Source of the DNA: Stereum hirsutum FP-91666 SS1 | Lineage: Eukaryota > Basidiomycota > Agaricomycetes > Russulales > Stereaceae | Assembly (NCBI RefSeq): GCF_000264905.1 | Contig: NW_006763142.1 | Span: 670,597-734,596 of the forward strand | Reading direction: 5' to 3' | Length of the DNA: 64,000 nt | Shown here: in pieces, positions 53,743 through 64,000 of the stretch | Position numbering within the stretch: position 1 is the first letter of the stretch | Layout of the letters: each line of letters starts with the position of its first letter | Notes under the pieces: generated by a model | Told to the model about the DNA's origin: nothing | Databases searched by the model: none | Seen by the model: only the letters and a program-made list of their open reading frames with translations | Translations under genes and position numbers: made by a program

Positions 53743-55042
53743 ATGGCTGGTCCTTTGCAAAGGGCGTTTATGGCCAAATCAAGATTCTCTGGCCCCACAG
53801 TTGGCACTCTCCCGATACCTACGCCTGGCAAGGATCAACTGCTGGTTAAAATCCATTCGGCAGCCTTGAACCCTGTAGATCCTTATATGGCGTTCACAGG
53901 GTTTGAGGTCCATTCGTATCCTGCTGTGTTTGGACATGACGGGGCAGGCGTCGTAGAGGAAGTCGGCGCGAATGTTAAGAACTTTACTAAAGGAGACAAG
54001 GTGTAAGTACTTTGGTGATTCGCTCTTGCCATAGGCCTGACGACCTCAGACGTGAAGCATGTTCGCAGGAGATACCTTCAGAACAGAAATGCATACCTTG
54101 GCAGAATATGCGATCGCCGATCCAGCCGTAACAAGCAAGGTGAGCCGTCACGTTTACTAGACTGACCACATACCGAGATTTTGACGAGGCTTATTCTGCT
54201 ATGGCGAAAGTAGATTCCTTCTAATGTCACATTCGAGGAAGCTTCGACGATCCCACTTGTCCTCTCCACCGCAGCCATAGGCTTGTACGGAGTGCTCAAG
54301 AGAAATAACGGAGGTGCAGGTCTCGTTGCCCCATGGGAAGAAGGTGGCAGGAACAAGTATCAAAATGAGCCTATCGTCGTACTAGGTGGCTCGTCAGGTG
54401 TGGGGCAATCTGGTGAGTAATCTCATCCTGACGTGGTTTCGTATTTACTGTTGCGCATACGACCTCACCTAACTCACTGACCCGATTGATTACGCAGCAA
54501 TCCAGCTGGCGAAAATGTCCGGGTTCGACCCAATCATCACTACTTCCTCCTCACACAACATCCAATATTGCAAAGCAGCAGGTGCCACGCATGTCATCGA
54601 CTACCACACAACTCCTTACGGGCCTGCTTTTGTGAAAGCAGTTTCCTCCATTACAAACGGTCCGGTGAAGGTGATATTCGACTGTGTCAGTGATAGCAAC
54701 TCACAAAGGGCTTCCTGGTCGATCCTTGCACCAGGCGGTAAGTTGATTCTCGCGCTTCCACAATCTTCCGTAGGAACACCCGGCGTAGAGGGAAAAGATG
54801 GGAAAAGGGTTGTCACTCCGTACGGGAGTGTATACAACGATGAGGTTGGCGGAGATACCCGTCTTGGAAAGAGTATGTTTGCTTCACTGGAGAATATGGT
54901 GAGAGCTGGGGACATCAAGCCTAGTAGGGTGGAGCTTCTTCCAGGAGGATTGAACGGCATTGCAGATGGCATGCGGAAGCTGATGGCTCATAAAGTTAGT
55001 GGAGGAAAACTTGTCGCAAGAATTGGAGATACACCGCAATGA
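53743..55042 (+). CDS. MDR-family oxidoreductase, divergent subgroup
   Basis: Four exons are predicted, starting MAGPLQRAFMAKSRFSGPTV and ending LVARIGDTPQ. The GroES-like half has KIHSAALNPVDPYMAFTGFE and VFGHDGAGVVEEVGANVKNF, and KGDKV is joined in phase to MFAGDTFRTEMHTLAEYAIA. The Rossmann half has VVLGGSSGVGQSAIQLAKMS with GFDPIITTSSSHN, followed by AGATHVIDYHT and VIFDCVSDSN. It shares fold and general motif order with the copies at 30976 and 37301 but is much more distant from them than they are from each other, so it is not part of that recent duplication. It lacks an alcohol-dehydrogenase zinc motif. It is probably a cytosolic NAD(P)H-dependent reductase of unknown substrate. The join at 54002 needs the acceptor at GTGAAG, not the nearer GCAG. 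Confidence 0.88.
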
Positions 55043-55682
55043 TGCTTGGGTGGAGAGGTTGTCTTATGACAGCACCGCGTTGTACTTACTCTACCTCGTT
55101 TATCCAGCTATAATCTTCGTCTATTTCTGACCACCGCGTCTCTGGGCATTATAAGGGCGACGTCAGGTCCATATACACTGTGCTCTGGTCACACAGTCGA
55201 GTTAGTACACAGTGGCCCTCGAGGTGGATTTATTGGTCCGAACAAAGACTCACACTGTCTTAGCCCTTCTTCATTCGTTGTTATTATACAACATTTTTTA
55301 TACTGCTTAGTGTCTATAACATCACTGGCAAAAGTCAAGGCTAGAGCAATGACTTCGTGGCGTTCCAGTTGGCGCCCGTTAGCGGCTGGACCCGTTAAAT
55401 TGAGTCTCCGCTATAAAAGGCATGTCTCTGACTCTCTGTCGTCAAACATGAGAGATCGTTTGCTCCTCCTCCCTTCACTTGGCTGAAACACGGTAAGTAC
55501 AGTTGGACGACCCGACATGCTCATCTTTTATCTGAGAATCTTATACAAGCTCAGGTCCCGTTAAACACGGTCTTACGACCAGAGACATTACTACGTCGGT
55601 CGCCGTTCTACGTTCAAACCTCGTCGACCGATCTTGGCTGATCTTCGAGATCCCCCACTAGTACTCAATTTTACCTACTGCC
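55043..55682. other. Intergenic, leader of the BTB gene
   Basis: About 0.64 kb. A TATAAAA at 55412-55418 and a GTAAGT-initiated stretch near 55492 that could be a 5' UTR intron (acceptor CAAGCTCAG near 55556) suggest a spliced leader for the BTB gene. No coding signal. Confidence 0.4.
55412..55418 (+). promoter_or_regulatory. TATA-like box upstream of the BTB gene at 55683
   Basis: TATAAAA in CGCTATAAAAGGC, 265 nt before the ATG. The distance is reasonable if the leader contains the possible intron starting near 55492. Confidence 0.35.
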
Positions 55683-56730
55683 ATGTCGCAGGCACTTGCA
55701 TTTGCCCTCTCCCGAGTGATGCCACCAATGCCCCCTGTTCGTAACGCAGAACCCCCCTTTGACGACGCAAAGGCGGACATCATCCTTCGCGCCAGCGACA
55801 ACGTGGACTTTCGCGTCTTCAAGACTATCCTCTCCCTCGCCTCTCCACTCTTCAAAGACATGTTTAGTCTCCCCCAGCCTTCTACCGATGAAGTACCACA
55901 ATCCCCCGGTGATGAATATCGCGACGGCTTGCTCGTCATACCATTCACTGAGGACGCTCTGACCCTCGACTTCATCCTCCGATCTTGCTATCCTGTTCGA
56001 TCGCCCAAGATCAACGGGATAAATGATCTACCCAAAATCCTTATCGCTGCGCGAAAATATCAGATAGAGGTGTTTGAAGGGGTCGCAGAAAGCGCACTGG
56101 AGGCTGCTATTTCGGATGACCCTGTGGGCGTGTACGCTATCGCTCTTCGGTTCGGTTTGCACGATGTTGCAGACAAAGCCGCTCGTAGGACCGTCCATTA
56201 TCCGGTCCTAACGTATTCCGAACCACTTATGAATGTCTCTATACCACAATACTTCCGACTATTGAAGTATCGAGACGATTGTGCTATCGCAGCCACTGCC
56301 GTGGCGGAAAGCAGGGCCTGGTTCGAACCCTGTCCCAATAGCCTTTGGCAAAACGCTTCTTCATCATGCGATTGTTACATGAGAGACAAAGCCATAGTCA
56401 ACGGCGGGCGAGTGTGGAGCGCGCCTGACTTTCTATGGGATTTCCTCGCGCGTGCAGGGATTGGGCTCAGGGATCGTTCCTTCTGAGCATGGTTGGTCGA
56501 GGATCTAGATTGGGACAGTGCCGTGACCCAATGGAAGTCAAGGAAATGTGCCCATCCGTATGGAGGGGGAAAACAACTCTCGGACGGGATGGACAAGTTT
56601 CGCAGAATTTTTGCGCAAGCGGTCGAAAGAGCAGTCGATGCAGTACGTGTTTTCGCGATAGCCCAACGCAACGAGCAGATGCTAATGCTTGGTCATGCGG
56701 TATTTGTAGGTTCCCCTGCCCCAACATTGA
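55683..56730 (+). pseudogene. BTB/POZ gene with one in-frame stop (TGA at 56484-56486)
   Basis: From the ATG at 55683 the frame gives 267 residues: a leader, the BTB fold (PFDDAKADIILRASDNVDFR, ASPLFKDMFSLPQPS, LRSCYPVRSPKI) and the family C-terminal block (YFRLLKYRDDCAIAATAVAE). It then meets TGA. Beyond it the same frame continues without further lesion for 52 codons (WLVEDLDWDSAVTQW, DKFRRIFAQAVERAVDA), reaches the conserved terminal intron (56643-56709) and ends VPLPQH at 56728-56730, exactly like the paralogue at 57269. The stop replaces a Gly codon of the paralogue. It may be a recent null allele, or the gene may make a shortened protein that keeps the whole BTB domain. The rest shows no decay. 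Confidence 0.85.
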
Positions 56731-57268
56731 ACAAATGCTCAGTCACAAAGCCAACCCCGTTCAGCAAAATATTTGTTTCTTTTTTTGTGATCTCCAAAGT
56801 CACTGCCTGCCGAACCAGTCGTATCGGCATGAAATTTCCCATGTTCCCAAGTCACGCTCTTGTCATCTATTTTCGTGTTCTAACTTTGTGCTATCCAGAT
56901 AGTCCTGTTATTTAGCCATGTTATCTTTACTCTCCAAGTTTGCGTTCCTCCCTTTCAAATGTGCAATCAATTGAGACCGAAATGATGAGAGTAAAATTGG
57001 CTCAATCGCCACATTTGCGCTCTTGGTCGCTGTGGCGTCGTCGCAATCGGTAAAGACCGAGATGCTCCGAGTCAGCGCTGGGAAAGATTCTTTGTGACTT
57101 ACACCCATCGTACCTCTCTACGATCCTGTTGACCGAATCAAAAACCAGGTACTCTCTACATTGATCAAGATAAGCAGGACTACACCTTACGCTCGGTCAC
57201 AGAGTTGTCTGGCCATCTTCTGCTAGCTTCGGACACATCAAGCTCGACGAACCTCACGCGTGGCCAGC
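56731..57268. other. Intergenic between tandem BTB copies
   Basis: About 0.54 kb, containing the 3' end of one BTB gene and the promoter of the next. No coding signal. Confidence 0.5.
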
Positions 57269-58316
57269 ATGGCACTCCCATCTTCCCTCATCTCCGGCAA
57301 AGCATCATCGATGTCCTCTATTCGCGATGCACCGTTTCCCTTCAACGATGCCAGCGCAGACGTCATATTTCGCTCTAGCGATGGCGTGGACTTTCGTGCC
57401 CTCAAAGCTATCCTTTCGATCGCATCTCCATTCTTCAAAGACATGTTCACCCTGCCTCAGCCGTCCACGCATTCACCGGATACTTTCACTGGCGATGTAT
57501 ATCGCGACGGAATCCTCGTAATCCCACTCACCGAAGACTCTGAGATCCTCGACTTCATCCTCAGATCTTGCTACCCTGTACGCTCGCCCAGGATAACCAG
57601 ACTTAATCATATACGTGCAGTCCTCGTCGCGTCCCGAAAATACCAGATCGAGGCACTGGAGGGCGTTGGCGAAGAGGAGCTTTGGAAGATTATGGACACC
57701 GACCCAATCGGAGTATACACTATCGCCGTTCGCTTTGGACTGCGTGAGGTCGCGACTAAAGCTGCACGCGCGAGCCTCCGACATCCCCTTTTGACCTTCT
57801 CTGACGGACTCTCTGGGATTACCTGCGAACAGTATTTTGCTCTGTTGAAGTACCGAGACGACTGTGGAATTGCCGCCGCCGCCGTTACTCAAAGCAGGAC
57901 CTGGCTCGACCAGTGTTTCAACACCTTGCGTTGGAAATGTCATACTTACGGCCGCCCTGACGGACTCGATGATTGCTATGTCAAGGATACCATCTCCTCT
58001 AAAAACTCTGGATGGGACTGGTTCGCACCTCCCATTCTGTGGGCGTTCCTGACACAGGCTGGGGTCGGACTCAGGAGTCGCCCGCATGGCTCCTGGTTGA
58101 CCGATGATCTGGAGTGGGAAGAGCAGGTTCCCCGCTGGTCTGCAGCCAAATGCAAACACTCTGGTTCGTCTTTTGGGCAGGGCATGACGAAGTTTCGACA
58201 GCTACTCGCTGAAGAAGTCGAGAGAGTAGTTGACGAGGTGCGGTCGACTCTATTCCATGTCGTTTGTGACAATGCTGACGCACGTGCCATACCAGATCGC
58301 TGGGCCACAGAATTGA
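57269..58316 (+). CDS. BTB/POZ domain protein
   Basis: Exon 1 is 57269-58237 from the first ATG (MALPSSLISGKASSMSSIRD); an open frame upstream has no ATG. A 58-nt intron (58238-58295) leads to a last exon coding IAGPQN, ending at 58316; 329 residues in total. The BTB fold covers about residues 25-140 (PFNDASADVIFRSSDGVDFR, ASPFFKDMFTLPQPS, LRSCYPVRSP). The C-terminal half has YFALLKYRDDCGIAAAAVTQ, FAPPILWAFLTQAGVGL, WLTDDLEWEEQVPRW and a final amphipathic helix FRQLLAEEVERVVDE. It is closest to the tandem neighbour at 55683, which has the in-frame stop. The intact state makes it the reference for that copy. Function unknown. Confidence 0.92.
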
Positions 58317-58812
58317 TATGACACTAGTACCAAGGACTCTCCATTTTTCTTGGACTCGTTCGCCGCAGTGTCGAATTTACATCGGCGTCCTGTTCTCCTT
58401 CATTCAACCTCTGCTTAGATGTTCCCAAGATGTTTTGATTTTGTTCTGTACTTTTGCTTTCTCTCTTCCGAACGCTATGAGTTACCAGCGTTCAAGATAC
58501 TTAGGTCAGGTATATCTTTCGTCAACGTACATAGCGAAGTATCGACGTTCATAGCCTTCTGCTGCCAAGTAACCACGACACACCCGAGTATACCGCAAGA
58601 AATCATGCCACGCCAGGCCACCCCCAGAAATTGACACGTATGTATTTAGCTTCGCGGCCTTCCATAGAACGCGCGAACCACGTAAGTTGACCACCAAATA
58701 AGGGCAAACCCGGATCGACGCGACATAAAAAGCGCGTCCAAATATTCTTCACCCCAACGGTGACTGCTGGCAACAACAGACCCGTTGTTGCTCATCGACC
58801 TCGTCGTCGGCC
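58317..58812. other. Intergenic, no supported gene
   Basis: About 0.5 kb upstream of the C9-methyltransferase. It ends in a CA-rich leader before the ATG. Nothing else noted. Confidence 0.5.
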
Positions 58813-60925
58813 ATGTCTTCCACACCGAAAGGCCTCACCAATACTCCCATCTACAAAAACCCTACTCTTATCTCTATTGCGGAGGGCAACGGCTCTTTCA
58901 ACAACATCCACCTCGCCGCCCTCGTCCTCGGAGTCCCATGGTTCGTCAAGCGTATGCTCCCCCTCGTTAATAGGGGCGGCTTCAAGACCTATCTGTTCCT
59001 TGTGCTCGTCTTGGGTGTGCCAGTCACGATCGCATACTGGACGTTGATGAGTATGTATGGCCCGAGGAAGAACGAGAAGGTCGCGTTGCCTGGGAAGGAC
59101 ATTGAGGAGTACATTACGATTCACGACCCGGAGTTGAAGGCGAAGTACCATGGAAAGGAGAAGATCCCAATGCAGATCATGCATGATGCTTACTTTGATG
59201 GCAAGATTGACTTCAACGGTGCGTTTTCTCTGCTTGTGCTTGTAGTGCTTGTGGGGGTTGGTGGTCGTTTCGACGCGCGCGCTTCTGTGCGATACTTTTC
59301 GGGTTATGCGGTCTTCAACAGTCGCGTAAATCAAAGAGTCCACCCTCTCTTTCAGTTTCTACTCGAAAAACGCGTATAGGTCACGGATGGGACTGGTCGA
59401 CGCGTCGTACCATCCTGTTATAAGACCTCGGTCTTCGCCGGATACACCCGTTTCATCAACTCTCGTGTTTTGTCTGTGTGCAACTTTCAACTGATGGATT
59501 CTTCGCCTTGCACGCAGGTGATGTTTTGGACATTCTGGAGGCTCGCCACGACTGGGCCAAGTTCGTCATGACCCCCGAGCTCTTCAAATATGTCCTCTTC
59601 AAAATGATCCCGGAAATTATCGTGCATTCGCAAGGCCAAGATGAAGAGCAGGTTCGGGACCACTACGACAGTACGTATATATTCACTGTATAAGATTTTG
59701 TGTCCACCAATAGCTCATCCATTTCACATGTAGGAGGCGACGACTTCTACGAATGGTATATTTTCCGGTGCTATTTGGATATCAACTGCTCTCGCTCACG
59801 TATCACGTGGCTAATAGGTTCCTCGGTCCCCGCATGGTTTACACTTCCGGTATCGCTACCTCCCTCACGGAACCTCAGTCTCTTGAACAGCTCCAGGACA
59901 ACAAACTCACCGTCGTCTGCGAGAAGCTCGACCTCCAACCTGATGACCACTTGCTCGACATCGGCTGCGGTTGGGGTACCCTCTCGGCTTTCGCGCACAA
60001 AAACTACGGTTGTAAGGTCACCGGTGTCACCCTCGCTAAGAAGCAGACGCAGTTCGGAAACGACAGGATTGTGTCTAACGGTGGCGATCCCGAGCGTGCT
60101 AAGATCGTCTGCTGTGACTATAGGGACATTCCTGGTGGCCCGGCTACGTACTCTAAGATCGTCAGTCTGGAGATGGCTGAGGTGCGTCGCTTCGTTGTGC
60201 GTTCTTGTGTTGACTCACAACTGAACGGCGTGTTCTCTACTGTAGCATGTTGGTGTCCGTCGTTATGACACGTTTTTACGCCAAGTTTATGACCTCCTTG
60301 ATGACGATGGTGTCTTTGTGTTCCAAGTCGCTGGCCTCCGTAACTGCTGGCAATATGAAGATCTGATCTGGTACGCTTTCATGCCCTCCGCTTGTCCGCC
60401 ACGTATTGACTTGTGTTCGAAGGGGTCTTTTCATGAACAAGTACATTTTCCCCGGCGCCGACGCATCTGCCTCCCTCGGCTGGGTGACGACTCACCTCGA
60501 GCGTTGCGGCTGGGAGATCAAGTCCGTCGATGTCATCGGTGTCCACTACTCCGCCACCATCTGGCACTGGTACAACAACTGGGTCTCGAACAAGGAGAAG
60601 GTTGTCGAGAAGTACGGCGATAGATGGTACAGGATCTGGGTGTTCTTCCTCGGTTGGAGTGTCATCGCCGCCAGGCAGGGAACAAGCGCTGCTTTCCAGT
60701 TCACGCTGCACAAGAACTTGAACGCGTACCCTAGGATCCTTGGGTTGAAGAACCATAAAGGGATCCATGTTACGCCCGAAAGGACTATCGAGTGAGTGCT
60801 CCGTGCTCTCTTCCTTCCTCCTGCCTATTTCACGCTCTATTGCCTTTCTCGCGTTGCTATGGTCCGTTTGGTGTCATCTGATACTGAACCATATTTTTCT
60901 CGTTCACGTTAGGCCTGTGCTCTAA
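58813..60925 (+). CDS. Sphingolipid C9-methyltransferase
   Basis: Six or more exons run from ATG 58813 (MSSTPKGLTNTPIYKNPTLI) to the short last exon ending PVL at 60923-60925. Two hydrophobic segments near the N-terminus (HLAALVLGVPWFVK and TYLFLVLVLGVPVTIAYWTL) anchor it in the ER membrane. Then come DVLDILEARHDWAKFVMTPE and DHYDRGDDFYEWFLGPRMVY, and the SAM-binding motif LLDIGCGWGTLSAFAHKNYG. VTGVTLAKKQ, SLEMAEHVGVRRY and IFPGADASASLGWVTTHLER with a C-terminal WHWYNNWVSNKEKVVEKYG follow. This is the cyclopropane-fatty-acid-synthase-like family that adds the C9 methyl group to the sphingoid base of fungal glucosylceramides, using S-adenosylmethionine. The first intron is long (59220-59517). 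Exon borders inside 59680-59810 and 60180-60430 were inferred from family sequence. Confidence 0.95.
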
Positions 60926-61956
60926 AAGCATCTCCATACTTCAACAGCATCATCCCTGATGATGAGAAGCCTTGGCAATACGAAGATAGAGCTTTCGTTT
61001 TCGCTCGCGCTTGCGCGCGGGACACCATACCCTACACGTTTTTACGTTACGAATATTGTTTTTTACTGACGCTCGTAGAAAAGTCAGCATGCTTGCACGC
61101 TCGTAATGAGGAGTTTGGTTTTAATTGTTTAAAAATGGATGCGTATCTGGACGCTTTGATCGCCTGTCCGTTTGGTAGCGTCCGTGAGGTGGTTGTGGGC
61201 TGTTGGCGCAACGAATCTCCAGAGATGCTCAGAATGTTTGGAATCAGGGCCACTGCCAGTCCGCGAACCTGTTATGATATTTTCGGAGGTGCCACACTGC
61301 ACAGTGCACGATTCGTCGCCCGAAAAGTCTCTCCGGCGGCCCCTGATCGTGATTAGGCGCTGGTCCGAGGATACGGCTTCCCGTGTTTCGTGACGTATTC
61401 GCCAGGTCTCCGCTCCGCTTTTTCGTCGACGGCTTTCATTACTTTCTCACGGAGACATCCTTCAGCGAGCTTCCAGTCTGTTCGCTATGCCGATATCAAC
61501 CTAAGTTGTGTATTGCGCACAGTTGTCTCCTTATCCAGCCATGTCTATGGCGCCCTCGGCTTAACAGATTGCTTTTCGGAGGTAAAACTTGGGTCAAGAT
61601 CCTTTGGAACATGATACGATGGATCGGAGCGCAGTCACCTCCTTCCGCAGGGCTGTAATATAGCCGGCCCCATAGACTATACAGAATGGACGATCCAATT
61701 GCAACGAGCTGGGTATGAGCACGTCGCGCACATTTTCTTCCTCTGTTTGTTTCTTTTCCACCACCACCACAATCGTCCCTAATCCCCGGCTAGTCCTCGC
61801 CCATCTCCCTTTCCTTTTCCCCTTCTGGCTCCATCAACATCTCTACTATTTCATCGCAGCGTATCTCGCCCCGCCAGTGCTAACTATCACGGATTCGAAC
61901 TCATCGAGTTCCACGCCAGTTCGCCTGGCGGGCTCCCCTTCGCGATTCAACCACAC
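60926..61956. other. Intergenic, no supported gene
   Basis: About 1 kb between the C9-methyltransferase and GT69 genes. Plus-strand frames at 61093-61658 lack motifs. One from ATG 61715 (83 codons) lies just upstream of the GT69 start in another frame and could be part of its leader or an alternative first exon. Confidence 0.45.
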
Positions 61957-64000
61957 ATGTCTATAGTCTCTCGAACAAGGTTGCAGCTCCTAGCCCGCAA
62001 ACTCGCGTTCACACTAACTTCAAAATCACCATCGATCCTGCGATACATCCATGCACTATTGTCTCTTTCCATCCTATTCCTCACATATCGCTCATACCAT
62101 CTATACTGGCTTCACAAAGTCGGCAATGGGGCTTGGGCTCCCGCTTGGCCTACAGCACGAACGTGGCTTGTTCTCAGTATGGCCGCACTCCCAACTTGGT
62201 CTGCATTGATGATATGCATAATGCTTGCTTCATTCGTATGCCATCGGTATTCTCGAGAGGTCGTGAAAAAGACGGAGAGGGTCTATCCATGGCTGGAGAG
62301 CGCATCGAGTAGAGGAGAGTACGAGGTCGTGTTGGATATGGATCCGGAATCACCTGCTAGGGTGGCGTTCCCTCAGCAGTCTCTGCCGCAGCACCGAGGC
62401 TTGGCATTGGGCGTGACGGTGGGGCGGTTGGGGTTAGGCGAGATAAGGTGGAAGGTTTGGATGGGCGTGTATGTGGCGATCATGATTGGGGGGTTGTATG
62501 TGGCGGAGACATACGAGCAGCGGTCGGATAACAGATTCAAGAAGGATATCGAGGCGGCTGTGGCAAGGCCCAGAGCGGAAGGCTATGGGACTGGAGGTAT
62601 ACATCCCCGTTTTTCTCTCTTTCCGTTATCCAAGAGCTCATGACCCTATGATTAAGAAGAGAAGGTACTCATCGCAGCCATGTTTTACAATAACGAACGT
62701 GTCGTCCCATTCTGGACCCAGGAAATCACCAAGGTCATCCGGTACCTGGGGACGGTGCGTTCTTTCCACTGCCTTCCTCATTGGGACACCGCAACCGTAG
62801 ACTAAAACATCATCAAAATTCAGGACAACGTCTACATCTCCATCGTCGAGTCCAACTCCGATGATTCCACGCCCTCCCTGCTCCGCGCGTTTGACTCACA
62901 ACTATCCACAATGAACGTCTCCCGCCGGATCCTTACCAACGACACGTCCATCGCCCGTCCTAAATCCATGTCTACCTCTCTGCCTCGGATCGAGTTCCTC
63001 TCCGCCGTTCGAAATCGCGTTATGGAGCCACTCATCAATCAGCCCGATTTTGACCGCGTGGTGTTCAGCAATGATGTGTTCGTAACAGCGGAGGGCGTCG
63101 TCGAATTGTTGAATACCCGGGATGGGAACTACGACATGGCGTGTGGTACCGATCTGGCCTATTGGGGGTACGCATTTTCCACTTCCTTCTGCCCCCTCTC
63201 CATTCTACACCCTGATATCTTGACTCGACGGACTAACGTATTGTCCGTTTCGCGCCGGTTCTATATCAGCCTACACGACGCCTGGGTGACCCGTGATCGT
63301 CTCGGCCATCTTGTCTCCTCTCAATGGCCATACCTCCTCGAGGATACCGGCATGAATGCCATCATGAAAGACGAACCTGCACCGGTCTTCACCTGCTGGA
63401 ACGGTATCGTCTCTTTCCGTCCCGATCCTTTCCTCCCTCCATCCTCGCGCAAGTCGGGCGCCCTGTCGACGGTGCCAGCAAATTTTGAGGTTCCGGAGAG
63501 TCATCCGTGGGTACAGGAAGGAAGAGTGAAGAAGGGAATGGCACCGGTTGAGATGCCGGAGCTGAGGTTTAGGGCGAGTGGACGGAGGGAGTGTTTTGGG
63601 AGTGAGAGTTTCAATCTACCGTATGATCTAAGGAGGGTTTACGATATGCAGTGCGTATCCTTTTTTATCTTGCTTCTCCCCCTCGTCTTTGCTGTGGTGC
63701 TTGGCTGACTGTCTTAATTCTTTTTTACCGATGCACAGAGAGATATACATGAACCCTCGTGTGATCACATCGTACGAATGGTCCTACTTTGTCTGGTACA
63801 AATACATCACTAGGCATTGGCTCGTTAAGTGGTGGATCGAAAAGGTGGAGATGGGGGACGGAATGCATCGAGCGAAAATGATCGTTGGTGAGGCGGACAG
63901 GGTGTGGACTTGGGATGGTGGAGAATGTCAACCAGTTGAGTGGCCTTTTCTCTTCGCTATAATATGCGGTGCTAGATGTGTATACACGATGATTTACTGA
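61957..64000 (+). CDS. GT69 glycosyltransferase, CAP59/CMT1-type (alpha-1,3-mannosyltransferase-like)
   Basis: From ATG 61957 the gene first encodes a membrane-rich part: LSLSILFLTYRSYHLYWL, LVLSMAALPTWSALMICIML and VWMGVYVAIMIGGLYVAETY. It is then spliced to KVLIAAMFYNNERVVPFWTQ, IVESNSDDSTPSLLRAFDSQ, LPRIEFLSAVRNRVMEPLIN, RVVFSNDVFVTAEGVVELLN, DYDMACGTDL-like sequence, FTCWNGIVSFRPDPF and RRECFGSESFNL. This is the order of the Cryptococcus CAP59/CMT1 family (GT69), Golgi type II enzymes acting on capsule, wall or glycolipid mannose. The multi-helix N-terminus is longer than the single anchor usual in the family. The open frame ends with TGA at 63998-64000, the last bases of the window; the true end may differ if an intron lies near 63960. 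Confidence 0.9.

Noticed and set aside
30976..55042. Secondary-metabolite cluster built from MDR enzymes and the CmcJ-like oxidoreductase
   Set aside because: No polyketide synthase, peptide synthetase or terpene synthase is present, housekeeping genes are interspersed, and the MDR copies look like simple duplicates.
1..64000. CRISPR arrays, prophage or bacterial operons
   Set aside because: No regularly spaced repeats, and all recognised genes are eukaryotic with spliceosomal introns.

Overview
The window looks like a nuclear segment of a mushroom-type basidiomycete (Agaricomycetes is my inference). Genes are broken by many short GT-AG introns, mostly 50-100 nt, and both strands are densely used. 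Gene families seen include a fungal sphingolipid C9-methyltransferase, a CAP59/CMT1-type GT69 glycosyltransferase, a CmcJ/AsaB-like oxidoreductase, an SPX-RING protein and repeated BTB/POZ genes. I saw no prokaryotic or viral gene and no CRISPR array.

Left part (1-30 kb). A minus-strand row of BTB/POZ paralogues (1-555 partial, 3245-3889, 5072-6061, and a wreck at 6984-7636) is interrupted by an OGFr-domain gene (2007-2993). After it come a PXR1/PINX1-like G-patch protein (7869-9727), an unrecognised Cys/His-rich protein (10907-12583), a CmcJ/AsaB-like enzyme (13741-14963), two unrecognised small proteins (15657-16362 and 17979-18645), a C2H2 zinc-finger protein (19264-20121), an SPX-RING protein (21589-24003), the R-SNARE YKT6 (25941-26924) and a four-helix membrane protein (28506-29597).

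Middle (30-45 kb). This is a duplicating block of non-zinc MDR oxidoreductases: two apparently intact copies (30976-32744 minus, 37301-38722 plus) and two decayed copies (35255-36617 and 39299-41220). The ribosomal protein gene RPL38 (33984-34456) lies among them. Three small non-autonomous inverted-repeat elements occur here, two of them side by side in the last intron of the second pseudogene. Next is a four-exon gene (42006-44731) that joins a basic, HTH-like N-terminus to a WD40 propeller; it appears as two overlapping open frames until introns are placed.

Right part (45-64 kb). A site-2 protease gene (45209-47776 minus) and UTP22 (48038-53166 plus) diverge from a 261-bp interval. They are followed by a third MDR enzyme (53743-55042), two more BTB/POZ paralogues (55683-56730 with an in-frame stop, and 57269-58316), the sphingolipid C9-methyltransferase (58813-60925) and a GT69 glycosyltransferase reaching the window end (61957-64000).

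The core genes cover housekeeping roles (ribosome biogenesis: PXR1, UTP22, RPL38; secretory and membrane functions: YKT6, S2P, C9-methyltransferase, GT69; phosphate sensing: SPX-RING). They do not form an obvious single pathway or secondary-metabolite cluster. The dynamic parts are the BTB and MDR families, which show tandem duplication, strand switching and decay. Exon boundaries were placed by eye from splice signals, reading frame and family resemblance. Gene identities are firmer than exact splice sites.
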